Assembly (NCBI RefSeq): GCF_016086655.4
Contig: NC_052135.2
Coordinates: 70,901,702 to 70,965,701 of the forward strand
Origin: Lepeophtheirus salmonis
Taxonomy: Eukaryota > Arthropoda > Copepoda > Siphonostomatoida > Caligidae
Direction: 5' to 3'
Length of the DNA stretch: 64,000 nucleotides
Shown here one piece after another: positions 34,084-46,878 of this stretch. The notes beneath the pieces are model-generated. The model was not told the origin of the DNA. It did not search any database and was given only the letters and a program-made list of their open reading frames with translations. Position 1 is the stretch's first letter. The number at the start of each line of letters is the position of its first letter. A program made the position numbers and the translations under genes.

Positions 34084-34625
34084 CAGGTGTGCACGTCTAA
34101 AACTGAGCACTCCTTTAAGCTTTACGGCTTTAGGTCTTGACGAGGGGTTCTCTTGTAGACCTTATGGCCAAGATCTTTCTTAACTAGCCGGTCCATGGTC
34201 CTTCTGCTGATGTTGAACTCCCTGGAGAGGCCGCTGACGGTGGCCTTGCCTCTCTTGTCCTCGACATACTTTTTCACGGCAGTAACCATTTCGTCCGACC
34301 TTCGAGGCCTTGAATTAGATCTTGTGGGCGCCTTACGAGTCCCTTTGGCTACCACGCTATAAACGGTAGTGCGGCTGCAGTTCATAACCTTGGCAATTTC
34401 AGTGGGAGTTTTTCCCCGTGCGGAAAGTTCCAAAATTGCAACTCGACGTCTCTCCATATTATCGGCTGTTGTTTCACTGTTGCTATTTAGATTTTGCTGG
34501 AGTTTTGTTTATAGCTAGTCAAGACCCTTGCCTCGAAGTATAAATCCGTTTCAACTCAATAAAATCACGAATATGTGCATGGCGTAAAATTTAAAGGAGT
34601 GTTTAGTTTTAGACGCGCACACCTG
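34084..34625 (-). mobile_element. 542-bp deleted mariner/Tc1 element, well preserved
   Basis: TA dinucleotides at 34082-34083 and 34626-34627 flank terminal inverted repeats of about 45 bp (34084-34128 and 34581-34625). Both begin CAGGTGTGCaCGTCTAAAAC and differ at about six positions. TA duplication and this layout define Tc1/mariner. The interior holds one intact ORF for the transposase DNA-binding domain only, with about 120 bp between its ATG and the right repeat. The good preservation of both repeats suggests recent mobilisation in trans. Confidence 0.9.
34122..34457 (-). CDS. Stand-alone Tc1/mariner paired-type DNA-binding domain (truncated transposase)
   Basis: The 111 residues are uninterrupted. 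A first helix-turn-helix lies at about residues 6-40 (AILELSARGKTPTEIAKVMN, then SRTTVYSVV). A basic linker RSNSRPRRSD at about 46-55 matches the GRPR-like linker of the family. A second helix-turn-helix lies at about 57-95 (VSGLSREFNISRRTMDRLV). It ends in KRTPRQDLKP, exactly where complete transposases pass into the catalytic DDE/D domain. The stop codon (34122-34124) lies within the left inverted repeat, so an internal deletion removed the whole catalytic half. A complete relative would be about 340 residues. Such a protein could bind the element ends but could not cut; whether it is expressed is unknown. The start codon is the first ATG of the frame. Confidence 0.75.
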   Translation of the reverse strand: MERRRVAILELSARGKTPTEIAKVMNCSRTTVYSVVAKGTRKAPTRSNSRPRRSDEMVTAVKKYVEDKRGKATVSGLSREFNISRRTMDRLVKKDLGHKVYKRTPRQDLKP

Positions 34626-35480
34626 TAGTGGGTATGGTCCCTTACTTCTTTGCAATTTATATAGCAATGACAATCTTTTCGAAATAGCCACGAGCCAACA
34701 CTATAATATCACTAATATTTTAGTTTTGATTTCAACTATAAATCATGGAATTAATACCTGCGAATTTGAACATCATTTGGTCTCAGGATTTACTGCTGAG
34801 CCGTGATAAGTACCTTAATCTTTATAGTTTATAATTTCCCTCAAAATATGGGCGTGGCAAAAAAGCTTCCATTTTGATTTGAGGGAGTTGATTTTCTCTA
34901 CATTTATTTAGCAGTGACAGGTATTATTAGAAACAATGGATCATCAAGATACTCAAGATATTTCCAGGCCAGCTAACCTCTCAATTAATTCCAACAGAAT
35001 GGTAAAAATCATTGTTCTTGCTCTCCCTAAACTAACAGAAGGATTCCATTGACATATCTAACACAAACTAAGTTCAGAAATGTATTCAATGATTCCTTAG
35101 ACAAAGCAATTGGAGAATCCTGAAATAAAATTTCAAAGGTCATAGATAGTAATTTCATACAAAGTTAAAATTATCATGAGTTGCAACTTTTGTTGTATAG
35201 TATCTCTCTCCTGGACAATGAAAGTTGAATAAAAATCAACTGGAACCAATAAATCATTCTGGATTATGGTCTTCGTTTTATATTTATGAAATTGTTAATT
35301 TTGAGCGATTTACTCTCAATAATAAATATGGCTTCTTTTCAAAAGAATTATAGACTAAATATGCCTAAAATGATTGCATTATACTATAGAAGAGTGTTTC
35401 TAACCACCTATCTATGAACTGAAATTGATAACATTTACTAATAATAAATCTGGATGTCCTATGGGAAATAAATTTATATA

Positions 35481-36274
35481 CAGGGAGCGGGGATCAGATT
35501 GTCGCCTACTTTAAACCTTCATAACTTAAAGACGACATTATCAAATAAAAAACCGGTTACCAAATAGGAAAGCTATTCTCGTCAGCTGACGATACGTAGT
35601 TCAGTTAGCATCATGCCGTCATCATATAAGGAGATAAAGAGCTATAAGTGGAACGAGGAGCTTTCGAGGTCCGCCGTAGTCATGGCATTGGTTAATAATG
35701 GAGGTGAAATCTCCAATTCAACGATTGCTTCAACCTTAGGAGTGAATTTACGGACTGTTCAGCGTATCTGTAAGAAGCTAAAGGACACCTGGGATCTTGA
35801 TACCACTATAAAGAGGGTACCCAAGGAGGAGGGCGCCGACAGGAAGGTCAGGGACAACGACTTTGTCGACAAGGTGAAGAAGATGGTTGAGGATGACCCT
35901 ACCAGGTCCATGAAGGTCGGAGACAGGCCCTGGGTGTGGCAACAGGACTCAGCACCCTGCCATGTGTCCAAAATCTCCATCGATCGAGAGACATACCAAC
36001 AGACATCCCCATAGCACCAAGGCCAGCCTGATGGACTCCATCAAGGAGGTATTCGGCAACATGGACAATGAGATGGTCAGAAGAGCCTGCGGCCGGTTCA
36101 GAGGCCGTATTGAGACTGTTATTGATGCCAACGGTGATTATATCGAATGAATGGCTACTCTATACCTATATGCTCGTCATACTTTTGGTTTTCAATAAAA
36201 AAGTTAAAAAATGTATATTTTGTGTTGTTTTTTGTAGAAAAATATTTTGGCGACAATTTGATCCCCGCTCCCTT
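35481..36274 (+). mobile_element. 794-bp deleted mariner (maT-like) element with intact ends
   Basis: TA at 35479-35480 and 36275-36276 flank inverted repeats of 26 bp. The left reads AGGGAGCGGGGATCAGATTG after its first base and the right, inward, AGGGAGCGGGGATCAAATTG. Only the first base and one inner base differ. Inside is a transposase gene with two internal deletions. The element lies only about 0.85 kb from the deleted mariner at 34084 and has unrelated ends, so the two inserted independently. Confidence 0.9.
35613..36150 (+). pseudogene. maT/mariner transposase pseudogene, two internal deletions
   Basis: MPSSYKEIKSYKWNEELSR opens at 35613. The N-terminal DNA-binding part runs unbroken, with SNSTIASTLGVNLRTVQRIC as the first helix-turn-helix and VKKMVEDDPTRSMKV near residues 90-104. 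There the sequence jumps straight to VWQQDSAPCH, the segment with the second catalytic aspartate, so the first aspartate region is lost. After CHVSK a second deletion removes the third acidic residue. The frame changes and the C-terminus ERHTNRHPHSTKASLMDSIK to RGRIETVIDANGDYIE ends at 36150 in the other frame. A complete family member has about 340-370 residues. It cannot be active. The first frame alone would give a 133-residue product stopping at 36014. Confidence 0.88.
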
Positions 36275-38600
36275 TAGTTAGCTACAAATTCAAAATATAC
36301 ATAAAGAATATTAAAAATACTCTTTATGATATTTGCGTAGAGGCTCAGCAATATTGAATCATTTTTTTTCTACGAAATCTATTTTTGATTTATTCTCATA
36401 TTTCACAAATAGTTCGATGTGTATATTTGATTTCCACACTCCACATAAAAGTAATTTATATTGCTTAGCCACTTGTAATAAAATTTAGCACTAAGCTTTG
36501 ATACATATTTGATAACTTTAATAAAAACTTTTGAAATTGAGCATCATAATTTTAAAATTAGAATCTCTAAATCCCTTTACAAATAGAGAATTTCGTTTAC
36601 AAATGGCCATTTTCAAATGACTATGGAGGTCACAAAAATGGTAATTGATGACTAAAAACTTATCAAACATAACTTATTATCAACACACAACAGAAAATAA
36701 AATTAACAGATTACCCTAAAAATGGGACACCCTGCTATATACGCTAAGCTAAATATTTAGAAAGAGTTGTCCTTTTTTGTAACTTTTGACCCTTAATATG
36801 ACCTTAAGACTATTTTTTCAAATAGCATAAGGCTATTAATTCAGATATAAAAGGTTTTAATGATCACTAAATATGCAAATTTTTCCTTAAAAACACGCAT
36901 TCAGGTTTGAAAAAGTTATTTTCGAGGTCAATTTTCATTTTTTTCAACCAAATTTTCCAAGGTATGTGCGGATTAGAAATCTTGGGCTGAAATAGAATTT
37001 GCTCATTTTCACAAAGTAACCCCTCCTTACACTTAGTGCAGTGACACGCTTAAGATATGCAACCATTAAACTAGGTTGGACTCTGCCTTAATTAAGCCTT
37101 GATGGATAATAGAGGCAAATTTTAATCATTAGTAAGGTATAACAAAATACACTATGAATGGAAATATCGATCATCTAATGGAATACCAATCGTTGCATCA
37201 TACATTTACTATACATTAGTAAATTTTTGTGTGGAAAGATATACATGCACCTAAGAATGTAGGTGCACATAGGCACATATAAATGGGTAATTATCGAGTA
37301 GACTCTCATTCCTACATGCGCATTGCCTTAAAAGAAGAAGGCGTTAAACACTAGCCTGAAATAGGCTCTGATGAGCTTTTAATTAGATTCATATATACAA
37401 AGAATAAATTATTTTGAACGTTAAATAATATACATATACAAAAGCTGTCCCGAAATTTAGACTTTCCATACCAATTTGGTCCTAAATATTAAGGACACCT
37501 CAGGATTAGACGTAAAAGTCGCATCATATAACCCTCTTTGATAAATGAATTATCATAAATGACGACATCATCAATCAAACTCGACCCTCAAGGATGCAAG
37601 GTTTATAAGGATAATACAGTCTACAATTAGCCCTAAATTAAGAATAATAGTAAACTATTATCATGCATGAAGTATATTCATCTGAAGACTCTCAAGTCTA
37701 ACACAATTGGAGTTAAACTAACGCTTTTCCAATCATTCTCAAACTCTCACGCCACAAATTGCATTTATCATGTATTTTTACACTATATCTCTGATGAAAG
37801 CTCAAAATAATCCAGAAAAGGTTTTGTTCATGCTGAATCTGAAGTCAATAATTATTTTGTTTCGTTAGATTATTCTTCATATATCACAACTTATTTAAAA
37901 GGTAAGTGGATATCTATAGAACAGACAAAGTTACCATTTTGTTCATAACTTTATATTTTTTTAAATAAAAAACTTGCTTTTTTGAAGACATTTAAAAAAA
38001 TACTTTTAATATTTTTCGGATTATTGAATATACTAAATTTGAACAATTTTTTACTGCGTAAAATATTTATCTCATTCTTTCCGACTCACACATCTCCGCC
38101 CCTTGTTGTAACGACCTGATGAAAAGGATGCTTTAATTTAGAGCCTTTTCAAGGGTGCATCAGAGGGAAGGAACATGAGGGAACGGTACTGATTTCAAGT
38201 ACCATATTTCGGACCTTTTACAAACTTATTATACATTTGAACGTTTTCATTTATGTCATAAATTGGAAGATAATTGAGGACAACCCCATCCTGGAGATTC
38301 ATAATTGATTTTGTCTGAATAAAATGGACCTATTTCCAATCAATGTTGATGAAAAAAAAAAAGACTTAGGATGAACAATTCTTGATGACAAGGTTAAACA
38401 GTGATATTTAAATTTTCCATCAAAGTAATATGTGCTGAAATCCTGAAACATCCCAATGAAATGTCCATATTTGTACAATAATTTTTAATCGATTAGAGAC
38501 GAGAAGACTAAGTCAATTAGAAAAATAATTGGTTGGGAACAAAGTATTTTCGTATTTCCCCAAAGGGATATACCCGTCGAGAACCTCCAAGAAAATTTAC
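36275..38600. other. Non-coding stretch with one mariner-type end
   Basis: Near 36724-36738 is GGGACACCCTGCTATATA, which on the minus strand reads TATATAGCAGGGTGTCCC, the common end of many arthropod mariner-type elements. No partner end was found. The rest is A/T-rich and shows no gene. Confidence 0.45.
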
Positions 38601-38624
38601 TACGTATAGAAGGCTGAACTTCTT

Positions 38625-39161
38625 TTGGTTCGTATTGCACAGCAGTGGTTTGAGCGATTTCGTTCTCTTGTATAGGAGGGGATTGATGCACCACGCACCG
38701 ATAGGCTTGTTGTCGAAAATGTCGATAAAATCATGGAAAATATTGTGATAGACCGTCATTTTAGCAGTTGAAGCATCGGCCAGAAGTTGAACATTGATCA
38801 TATTACCATTTTGAACCTTTTTCAGAAGACTGGATACATAAATAAACTCGAATAGGAAAGGAATCGTGTTTTATCAAGATAGGACCAGGCTGCACACATA
38901 TTTGGTGACGCGCCAAGAGCTCGGATGGGATTTTATTATACATTCTTCCTACAGTCCGAACCTAGCGCCAACACACTACTACCTGTTCCTGCCTATGGGC
39001 ATCGTACTTGGGGGTACAATTTGCCCTAAATAGAGGCCAGTAAATTTGGTTGTCCGAGTTTTTTTGCTAATAGGGACTAGAGTTTCTACGAGAAGGGGAT
39101 TATGAAGTTGGATTCTCGTTGGCAACAAGTTATCAAACTGAACGAGGGATATTTTCCTTAA
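38625..39161 (+). pseudogene. Mariner (irritans/SETMAR-like) transposase pseudogene with internal deletion
   Basis: One frame with several stops reads VRIAQQWFERFRS, DAPRTDRLVVENVDKIMEN, IVIDRHFSS, SIGQKLNIDHITILN and QKTGYINKLE. These are the two DNA-binding helices of irritans-type mariners. It then jumps near 38860 to FYQDRTRLHTYLVTRQELGW and YSPNLAPTHYYLF, matching the segments of the second and third catalytic residues, where the usual SPDLAPSDYHLF is changed to N and H. It finishes as FFANRD, SFYEKGIMKLDSRWQQVIKL and NEGYFP with a stop at 39159. The first catalytic aspartate region is deleted and the acidic residues of the third motif are mutated, so it is inactive. No terminal repeats were recognised. 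Confidence 0.85.
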
Positions 39162-42100
39162 ATATAATGTTTGTAACACTTATTATAAAGCATCGAAATA
39201 AAACAAAAGATAAGTAATTACTTTTTCCCCGACTTAATATACTTAATTCTATCCATTGTTATTGTTAATTTATATATATACTATAGAAATAAGATTGTTT
39301 AACAATCTAATAACTTATATATAATACATATTAGAGTCTGATATGCATATATTAAAACAAGCCAACAGATTTTTGATAGACAGTAAGGTTTAAGTTCTCT
39401 TTTTTGCTGGTCCCATTTTGACATCATTTAGTTCCCTACTTCTCATCTAATTAATGAAAAAAGGTTTTTATTATCACCTTTACAACTTGATTGTTTAGGC
39501 CTCAAAGTGGAGGACATCAGTAATGCTGATGCCAATTGAAAACGCTCTATATATGCAAAACAGCTGAACTGACGCCATTGAATGATTTATACATAATAAT
39601 ATGTTTCCAAGGTTAGAGTGGTACGTTTTGACTTATCCGCCCTATGCCTGATTATATTGCGTTATTGTTGTTACTTACACGAGTTCTAACCTAAAAATGT
39701 TTCACAATTGTCTTATCTTTTCCTCACTCAGTTCATGCCTACCTCGACTCTGCCTGCCATGGATATAATGAAATAATAATATGTATTTATCCCGGAAAAT
39801 ATAAGCAGTTTTTTTTATTCATAAGGTTATGCGTGAAATCTTATTTCCTTATGAATAAAAACAATTTTCCTCATAAAACGTGTTAAAAAAAAATAAATGC
39901 AAAAAAAAAAAAAAAAATCATCTTTTTGATCAAAACTATGATTTTATGGCTTTTTTGCTACATATAGGTATATATGTAGTATACAAAAAGAACAGAAAAT
40001 CATCTTTTTCTCTTCAAAATCTATGTCTCGCAATAACAAAAACCAAAAAAAACAAAATATATTTGTTTTCATAAAGCTCAAATTACCTCATCTTGAAAAA
40101 AAAGAAGGCGAAAGAAATGTTCAAAGTCGTGTTGTTGGATTTGAATATGTTTTCGAACTCACAATAAAATCCACTTGAATAAAGTGAAATAATTCTCTGA
40201 CAATTACTACAACGTCAACTTATTTATAAAACTCGACAAAATTCGAACAAAAAGGATCAAAATTAACAATATTCGAGTAATCATGAATCTTATCTTTGTA
40301 GTTGCTTATGGATTTTTATTGAGCAATTACTTATAAATTTCTTTGTCAAATTTTGGTTGAAGATTTTTACTATAGTCTAATAGGCGCTTTTTTTTTTTTT
40401 TTAATTCCCAAAATTGATGTATTCAAATTGGCATACTGCTTAACCTTAGATTTTATCTATTTAATGAAAAAAAAAAATTGTCTTATGTATTTACTCAAAC
40501 TGAACTTGACTAAATTCTCAAAAATTTGAACCCCAGTCCACTCAATATTCAACTACTCGAATTCGATAGTTATAACTCAAATCCAACACTAATTGTATGT
40601 AGCCTACTATGTCCAATAACGTCGTCTCATGACACAGAAACTCATCCTTTTATAAAAGGATGTCTGATATCGAGTCATACTCAAGCAAAAAAAAAAGATA
40701 AAAATGCAATATTAAGACGCATTAAAGTCATACTCGTAAAAAAAAAAAAAAAAAAAAAGTAATTTAATCATGGTCAAATCGGAGATTACTTTGAAGTGTA
40801 CTAACTTTCAATTGAAGGATCAGAGTATATAATATACATTGTACAAGGGTGTGGGTTTCTAATATATAAGATTGAGACTTGCTTGGTTTAAAGTTATTAA
40901 TTAAAATCTGATTGTTTTGGCTTTTATGTTATATTAATAATCGCCAAAAGCAGATTGCAATTTTATTTTGTATATATTTATGTTAATGATATTGAATTCA
41001 TAATGAAAGCAATTTTTGTATCTAAAGGGTTTTCACTCAAATGCAAAGAAACCTAGGAGTACTAACGCCTCAAACTTAAGTGTACAGTTAAGTATAATTA
41101 AAATTACTTGACATGGACTCACAGTTAAAATATAGACACATCAATAAGATTCTTGGGCTGATAATCTCAAACATCTTTATTTCAAATAATTATCAGAAGG
41201 TGGGGATTTAAACTCGAGAGTAGCGAATCGAATTGATTACACAATCTTGGACTCCGATAAAATTTCAATTTCTTTCACTGGATGCAAAGTACGCTTTGAA
41301 GTACCTTTTTTTTTTTTTTAGGACTTGAACTGAACTCAATGACACTATTGAAGGACTTTAAACTAGACTTGATGAAAACATTCAAGTACTTGTATGAATC
41401 GAGTTGGACTTACTTATTTCCACCCTTGCAAATTATTTTCAATATGTATGCGCAATTTAGAAAAAAACCCAGATAAATATAAATAGGGATGATTGAATTG
41501 GGGCTGGAGATTTGTATGTGCACCCACCTCAGACTTGACTCGAAGTCAAAATACTTTCAGCTTGACCTGGCCTTCTAAAAAGTGGTGAACCGTGAACATC
41601 TCTATTCCTGTGCATTTCCAGTATAAGATAAATCCAATCATAAAGGTTTCCTATCTTTGTTTGTGGCAAATTGGGCGAGTGGGGAATGAGTCGGCGTTTT
41701 TAATTCGTTGAGTAGAATTCGTAGAAGTATTTACAATTAGATTTTATGTATAGTTATATTTATGTATGCGAATATACAGCTAATTAGTTAATAAAAATGG
41801 CACTCTCTAATAGAATCATACATAAAATGTTAAGAGCGGTTTTACTGACGTCACAACTTGCATACTATACATAAAAATACACCATGTTGGAGATCGGTTG
41901 CTAGACAAATCATTTGAAAAATAACAAAAAAATATATATATTAAGGAAAATTCGTCAATTTTTTTAATATGGAAAAAAAAACTATACTGGTCGAGAGGTA
42001 TTTATTAACACCCTTCTAAGACAGGGGCCCTTCATAATGATGACGGCATATTAATAAGGCAGTAATTAACCGACAAAAAATGGCTTTATTGAATAATTTA

Positions 42101-42799
42101 GAATAGCAATTTCATAATCTCTAAAATGAAACGACAAATATCTGAAAGTTTCAATTCTTGTCTTTTGATTGAATGGAGAGTTATTTAGTGAAATGGAAAA
42201 ACTTTTATTTAAAAAGTCTAAAGGAAAATCCATGGAATGACAATTTTTAATGACAAAGACTAAAGTAAAGTAAAGGAGTAAGAATTTTTAAAGGAGCATT
42301 TTCATATGACGTCATCATTGTGGAAGTCAGTAATCTAGTAGACGCGATAAGCAATCAAATTTTATAAAAATAAAAAGTATTGTTTCTTTTTTATTAAGGG
42401 AAATGGCGTATCATTGCCGTTGTATACTTGGATGCCTAATAGTACTAGTAGACATAAGAAGAACCTTTACCGCCAATTAATTTATGGCTCTTTGTTATAA
42501 CTCAGAGACTAATATTTATAAATACTCGTAAAAAAATATGATAAATCATCTTTATCCGTTTACATTGTATAGTCAATCAATTAATTATTACTTTGGCAAG
42601 GGGCAAATGGTTTTATCTGGTCCCTAATCTATTAGTAACATAAGTAATTATAAGAATCCGGCCATTTTATAGGGATTTTTAGGTCCTATGAATTTAATTT
42701 TAGTTCAGCTGACGCTTTGTTTATTCTAATAAGGCGTCTTTATATTTACAAGTAGTCTGAATAAAACTTTATTCATAAATGACGTTGAAAATAAAAGAC
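39162..42799. other. Non-coding stretch: palindromes and GACTTGGACT-type repeat words
   Basis: Contains a 15-bp perfect hairpin (39812-39826 with 39847-39861), a perfect 20-bp palindrome CATCCTTTTATAAAAGGATG at 40643-40662, and stretches at about 41325-41420 and 41525-41600 made of ACTTGAC/GGACTTG words that recur at 45640-45890. Near 41060-41170 is a piece of satellite R9. No gene was found. Confidence 0.5.
40643..40662. repeat. Perfect 20-bp palindrome
   Basis: CATCCTTTTATAAAAGGATG reads the same on both strands without a spacer. Confidence 0.95.
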
Positions 42800-43396
42800 T
42801 TAACACTTATATTGAACACATCTCGATCTCAAAATATCTTCTTTCTGAGGCCCCATGGGCTCCAGTCTGAGCCTGAAGCTATTGTACAACTTGATGGCAT
42901 AGTCATTGGACATGCCAGCCTACTTCTTCTAATTGGATGCCTTCAGAGGACCAACATAGCGGTGAGAGACCTTGGAGGCCTTGTTATTCAAAAAGCTCCA
43001 TATTGTATTGTCTAGAGGTGAGCCGTTTGATGATGAGGGGGCCCCAAGTTTGGAGGTCAGAAATCGGATGGGGTTTCCTTGAACCAAGCTTGAATTGTTA
43101 TGGCCTTATAACCATATCCTGAATTTTGTTGCCTACAGAAATCCCCTTTGGTGTCGTTGACATCCAACCAGGGCTTTACAACCTCTTTCATAACCTCCTG
43201 GTACTCCTTGGTCCTCACTCTGAGCCACACGGCTCAATAAGTCTTCAGCGACAATCTTTTTGTATTCTCTACTCCCTGTCTTCCTGGAAAGGCCCTCCCG
43301 CTGTTAATAATCCTCCTTACAATCTCAACAGAGTAGTTCATAAGGTTGGTGATCTCTTTTGGAGAGTTATGGTTGCGGAGAGGATCTGCAATTCAT
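42800..43396 (-). pseudogene. Tc1/mariner transposase pseudogene
   Basis: On the minus strand one frame with few stops reads NSPKEITNLMNYSVEIVRRI (first helix-turn-helix), then a deletion, then RTKEYQEVMKEVVKPWLDVN, QQNSGYGYKAITIQAWFKET, GSPLDNTIWSFLNNKASKVS and FRLRLEPMGP before a stop at 42800. QQNSG stands where QQDSA carries the second catalytic aspartate in related elements, so that residue is now asparagine. SPLDNTIW corresponds to the third motif. The second helix-turn-helix and first aspartate are missing. It is inactive. The ORFs on the + strand here are its shadows. Ends were not found. Confidence 0.8.
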
Positions 43397-46300
43397 TGCT
43401 AAACCCTACACATTGTAAATATCAAGAATATATTTTTAATATATATTATGTAGCGTCTGGTATATCTGAAATAAAACTAGACGTTAGAATAAGTATATAA
43501 TTTTGATGGAGAGTAGAAGTTTAAGTCCTTTATTATCAGCCCTATTTTGAAATCCAAATAGACGGCACTAATTCGTCACCAGTTTCTTTAATCTTAATGA
43601 AAAAGGACTTTTATGCTTATAAAATGTATAGTACACGAACATACACGAACGGTTATTTTTGCAACAATCGCTTTCACCTCTGGTAATTTCACCTATTGAA
43701 AATTTTGCCACGTGCCATATCGCCACCTTTTTATGTTTACATTGCTATCTCTCTATCGATAGAGTTTCTTACATTTCTTCTAGCCTCAACTAATATCATT
43801 ACTATTAATTAAGAGTCTCTAGTCTTGATCCTGACTCTGTGACACTTTCATCCTCATAAACCAATATTCCTTCTTTATTCTCAAACTATTTTTCTTTTTT
43901 ATTCCTCTTCCAATCTATGACGGATGACACAACAGCAAAGACTAAAATAAAATTTCGAACCTTCCATATAAAAAGGCAGTTTATATGTCAAACATCAAAA
44001 TATCTAAGAATCGAGAATGTTGTATTCAGCACAATTACGGGTCACGATATATTATAGCCTTATATTAACAGAAACCGTATATGAATATATCACAGTTTCG
44101 TTATTCGGGGTAAACTGGCGAACGGGCAAACTGATTAGCCTGACATTTGGCAAGTTAATACTTAAATGTGCCCTAAGTAACTTGGTAAATTAAAGTTTGC
44201 GATTTTTTTGATTTTTTTTCATAATAAATCTTTAAAATAGCAATTTCTTTTTTGTTTGTTTTTTTACTGATGAACCAATTTTTTATTGAATCAAAGAATA
44301 AAGTTTTAAGTAATTATAAATCTAATGTGTCATCTTTGTAGATCGGAATACCCCTAGAGAACTTTGTCAGAGACAAACATACCTTATATTGAAAAAATCA
44401 TCCATTATTTTGTGTTTAAAAAAAAAGCTCGAAAGTTATCATGCCACTTTTTTTAGGCAGGATATTTGATTTGAAGCCTTTTATGTGTTTAAAATGAACC
44501 AACAAGTTTCCCTTTAAGGGATTATTTTCTTTTAATCCTCAACTTTTAAAAAAGGCAAACAGTTCGGGTTTGGTTTTAGTTATAAAGTAGGCCCCCACGA
44601 TGACTGACAGAACAATTTGCTAAGGAAACGTGAAAATCCTTTTCCAAGTATGGCAGTCAATCTGTATGACTACGTCTTATAAAGACCCCCCCTCACAAAA
44701 AAATGAAAAATCATTTTACCGGAATTTTAATAAATATTAAATAACATTATTTTATACCTATGAATGAATTCATTAGCTGATGTATTTATTAGCTGCACAT
44801 AATCACTTCATCTTCTTGCCAAAGAAAAGAGTAAAGGGGGGGGGGGGTGAATCTCTGAGTATCAATTAATCTTTTTTTTTTGCTTCTTGTATAAATATGT
44901 ATTATATTATACATATATATTTGCAATTATCATGATAAAATGTGTCATAAATTCTTCTTCATCTTCTTCAAAGTGCATAAGAAGGTAATAACATTGTTAG
45001 GGGTGGGTTTCTCTCGGGAAATTTGATACCGGACCGAGACCATTTTAATTTTAACTAATTATGATTAGGTTAAATTTCATTTTGTTTTAGAAAATTAATT
45101 TGAGGGGAAACAATGACGTATTTTATAAGAAAAGAGAAAAAAAAAAAAATCACGGTTTGATTTTAGGTCTCAACACTAATTATTGGGTTTTTTTAACTCT
45201 CAGAGTGCTTGGTTCGTTCATACTTCGTTCCCCAGTCTTTCAATGACTCTTACAACTTAAAAAAAAAAAAAAAAAACACATAAAAAATATTTTATGTAAA
45301 ATACTAACTAACCATGTATTTTCACTCTGCTCAAGTTAATGGCTAAAAGTTGGCAGTGTTCACATCAAACATTAGGTATATAGGTAGAAAGATATATAAA
45401 TTAGACTGTCCCGGGTTGAGGGAATATTTTTTTCCCCAGCACAAAGGCCAGTTCTGATGAGAGCAGCTCAAAAACTAACTTGGACACAATTTGTGACATC
45501 TAAGGCCAATTTTGTCAAAAATGTGATTTTTAGGTCGAAATGAGTCATTTTAAACCATCTTTTAGCATCACAAATATACATAATTGTGTTATGAGGCAAA
45601 AGCTATTTTTTTTTTAATTAATTGGGTTTGTCTGTAGTTAGAAACGGGGACTTGGACGTGAAACTTAGGCATCGAGTAGGACCTGATCTCATATTTTGAC
45701 GATTTGACTTGATTTCACATTCAAAGACTCGCAATTTAACTTGGACTCCAAAGCACGTTTATAATAGTATAAATAATGGACATGAAATAAACCCAAACAA
45801 TAACTGAAGACGCCAAAAAATATTCAAGGATTTGGACTTTTGATTAAACACTTGACACTCGAATTGGACTTGCAGAATAATGACTTTTCTCCATCTCAGT
45901 CAATTACATAAAATATCGTTCCTCTTGCTTTTATGGGTTGTAAGATCTGTTCAATAACGATTTGCGGTTTCCCGGTTGTATCACAGATGCTCCTCTATTT
46001 TGTTTTTCGTTTACGAATATCATTTCATCAACTCGTGTTTAATCTTACAATAAACCAGAAAAAAAATTCTTATTTTGACCCAAGAAAACCCCTTTTACAA
46101 GTTAATATGGGTAGTCAACAAATGGAACCCAATGCTTCAAATGTTTCCCGGTGCAAGTATTTCTATTGCCCCTAATCAGAAAAGGCATTTACGTATTGGG
46201 AAAAAATATTAACACAAAAACAGGACAGCCTAATGAATATATATTAGGCACACAATATATGAGCAAAAAAAAGTATTTTATAATCATTGATAGCGGAGAT

Positions 46301-46878
46301 TCAGAGTGCAAAATGTTAAAAAATAATATAAAAAATGTCAATATTTTTTATATTTTAAAACGACATAAAAAGTATTAAACATAAAGTACGTAAAGCTATT
46401 ACGGAGATCATACGTGTATAATGTATATACGTATTATTTAGTGATAATGCAAAATCAATTAAAAACGTCCTTTAGGAAGGACTCCTGCCCTTGGAGTCCC
46501 TACAGCATCATTTAATTAATTGCCTCTGTTTTTTTTTTTTGTTTTTTTCATTAGTAAATGCCAGAGCATGATTTATCAATTTCTGAAAAAAAAACAATAA
46601 ATTAGAGAGAAAAAAAAACAAAAAAAAAAAACAAGAGCAAAAATTATTTGTAAAATCTACATGGCTCATGAGATGAGGATGAATCAGTGACAATGGATTT
46701 TCCCTACTCTACTTCGAGGTAACGGTCTTACATATATGTTCATATATCAGGGTTTTGTTATTGTGGGGCATGGACGGAGTGACTATGGATTACTATCATT
46801 GATAATCCGTTCATTACTACTACTAAACATTTTTTTTTTTTTTGTACAAGATACGATTTTGTACGAGTTGTAAATTAC
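43397..46878. other. Non-coding stretch with GACTTGGACT-type repeats
   Basis: CTCTATCGATAGAG at 43751-43764 is a perfect palindrome containing TATCGATA, the DRE word of Drosophila promoters; one site alone proves nothing. Around 45010-45175 a small segment with ACCGGACCGAGACC and AGGTCTCAACACTAATTA may be a short foldback related to 56970-58190. 45640-45890 is rich in CTTGGACT/GACTTG words. No gene was found. Confidence 0.45.

Noticed and set aside
34936..35052. 38-codon frame starting MDHQDTQDISRPANLSIN with a weak donor (GTAAAA) after codon 22
   Set aside because: The start context is good and the residues plausible, but the donor is poor, the G+C is not raised and nothing else supports an exon.
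42779..43500. + strand ORFs of 78, 61 and 124 codons
   Set aside because: They are antisense shadows of the minus-strand transposase pseudogene, whose motifs are clear.
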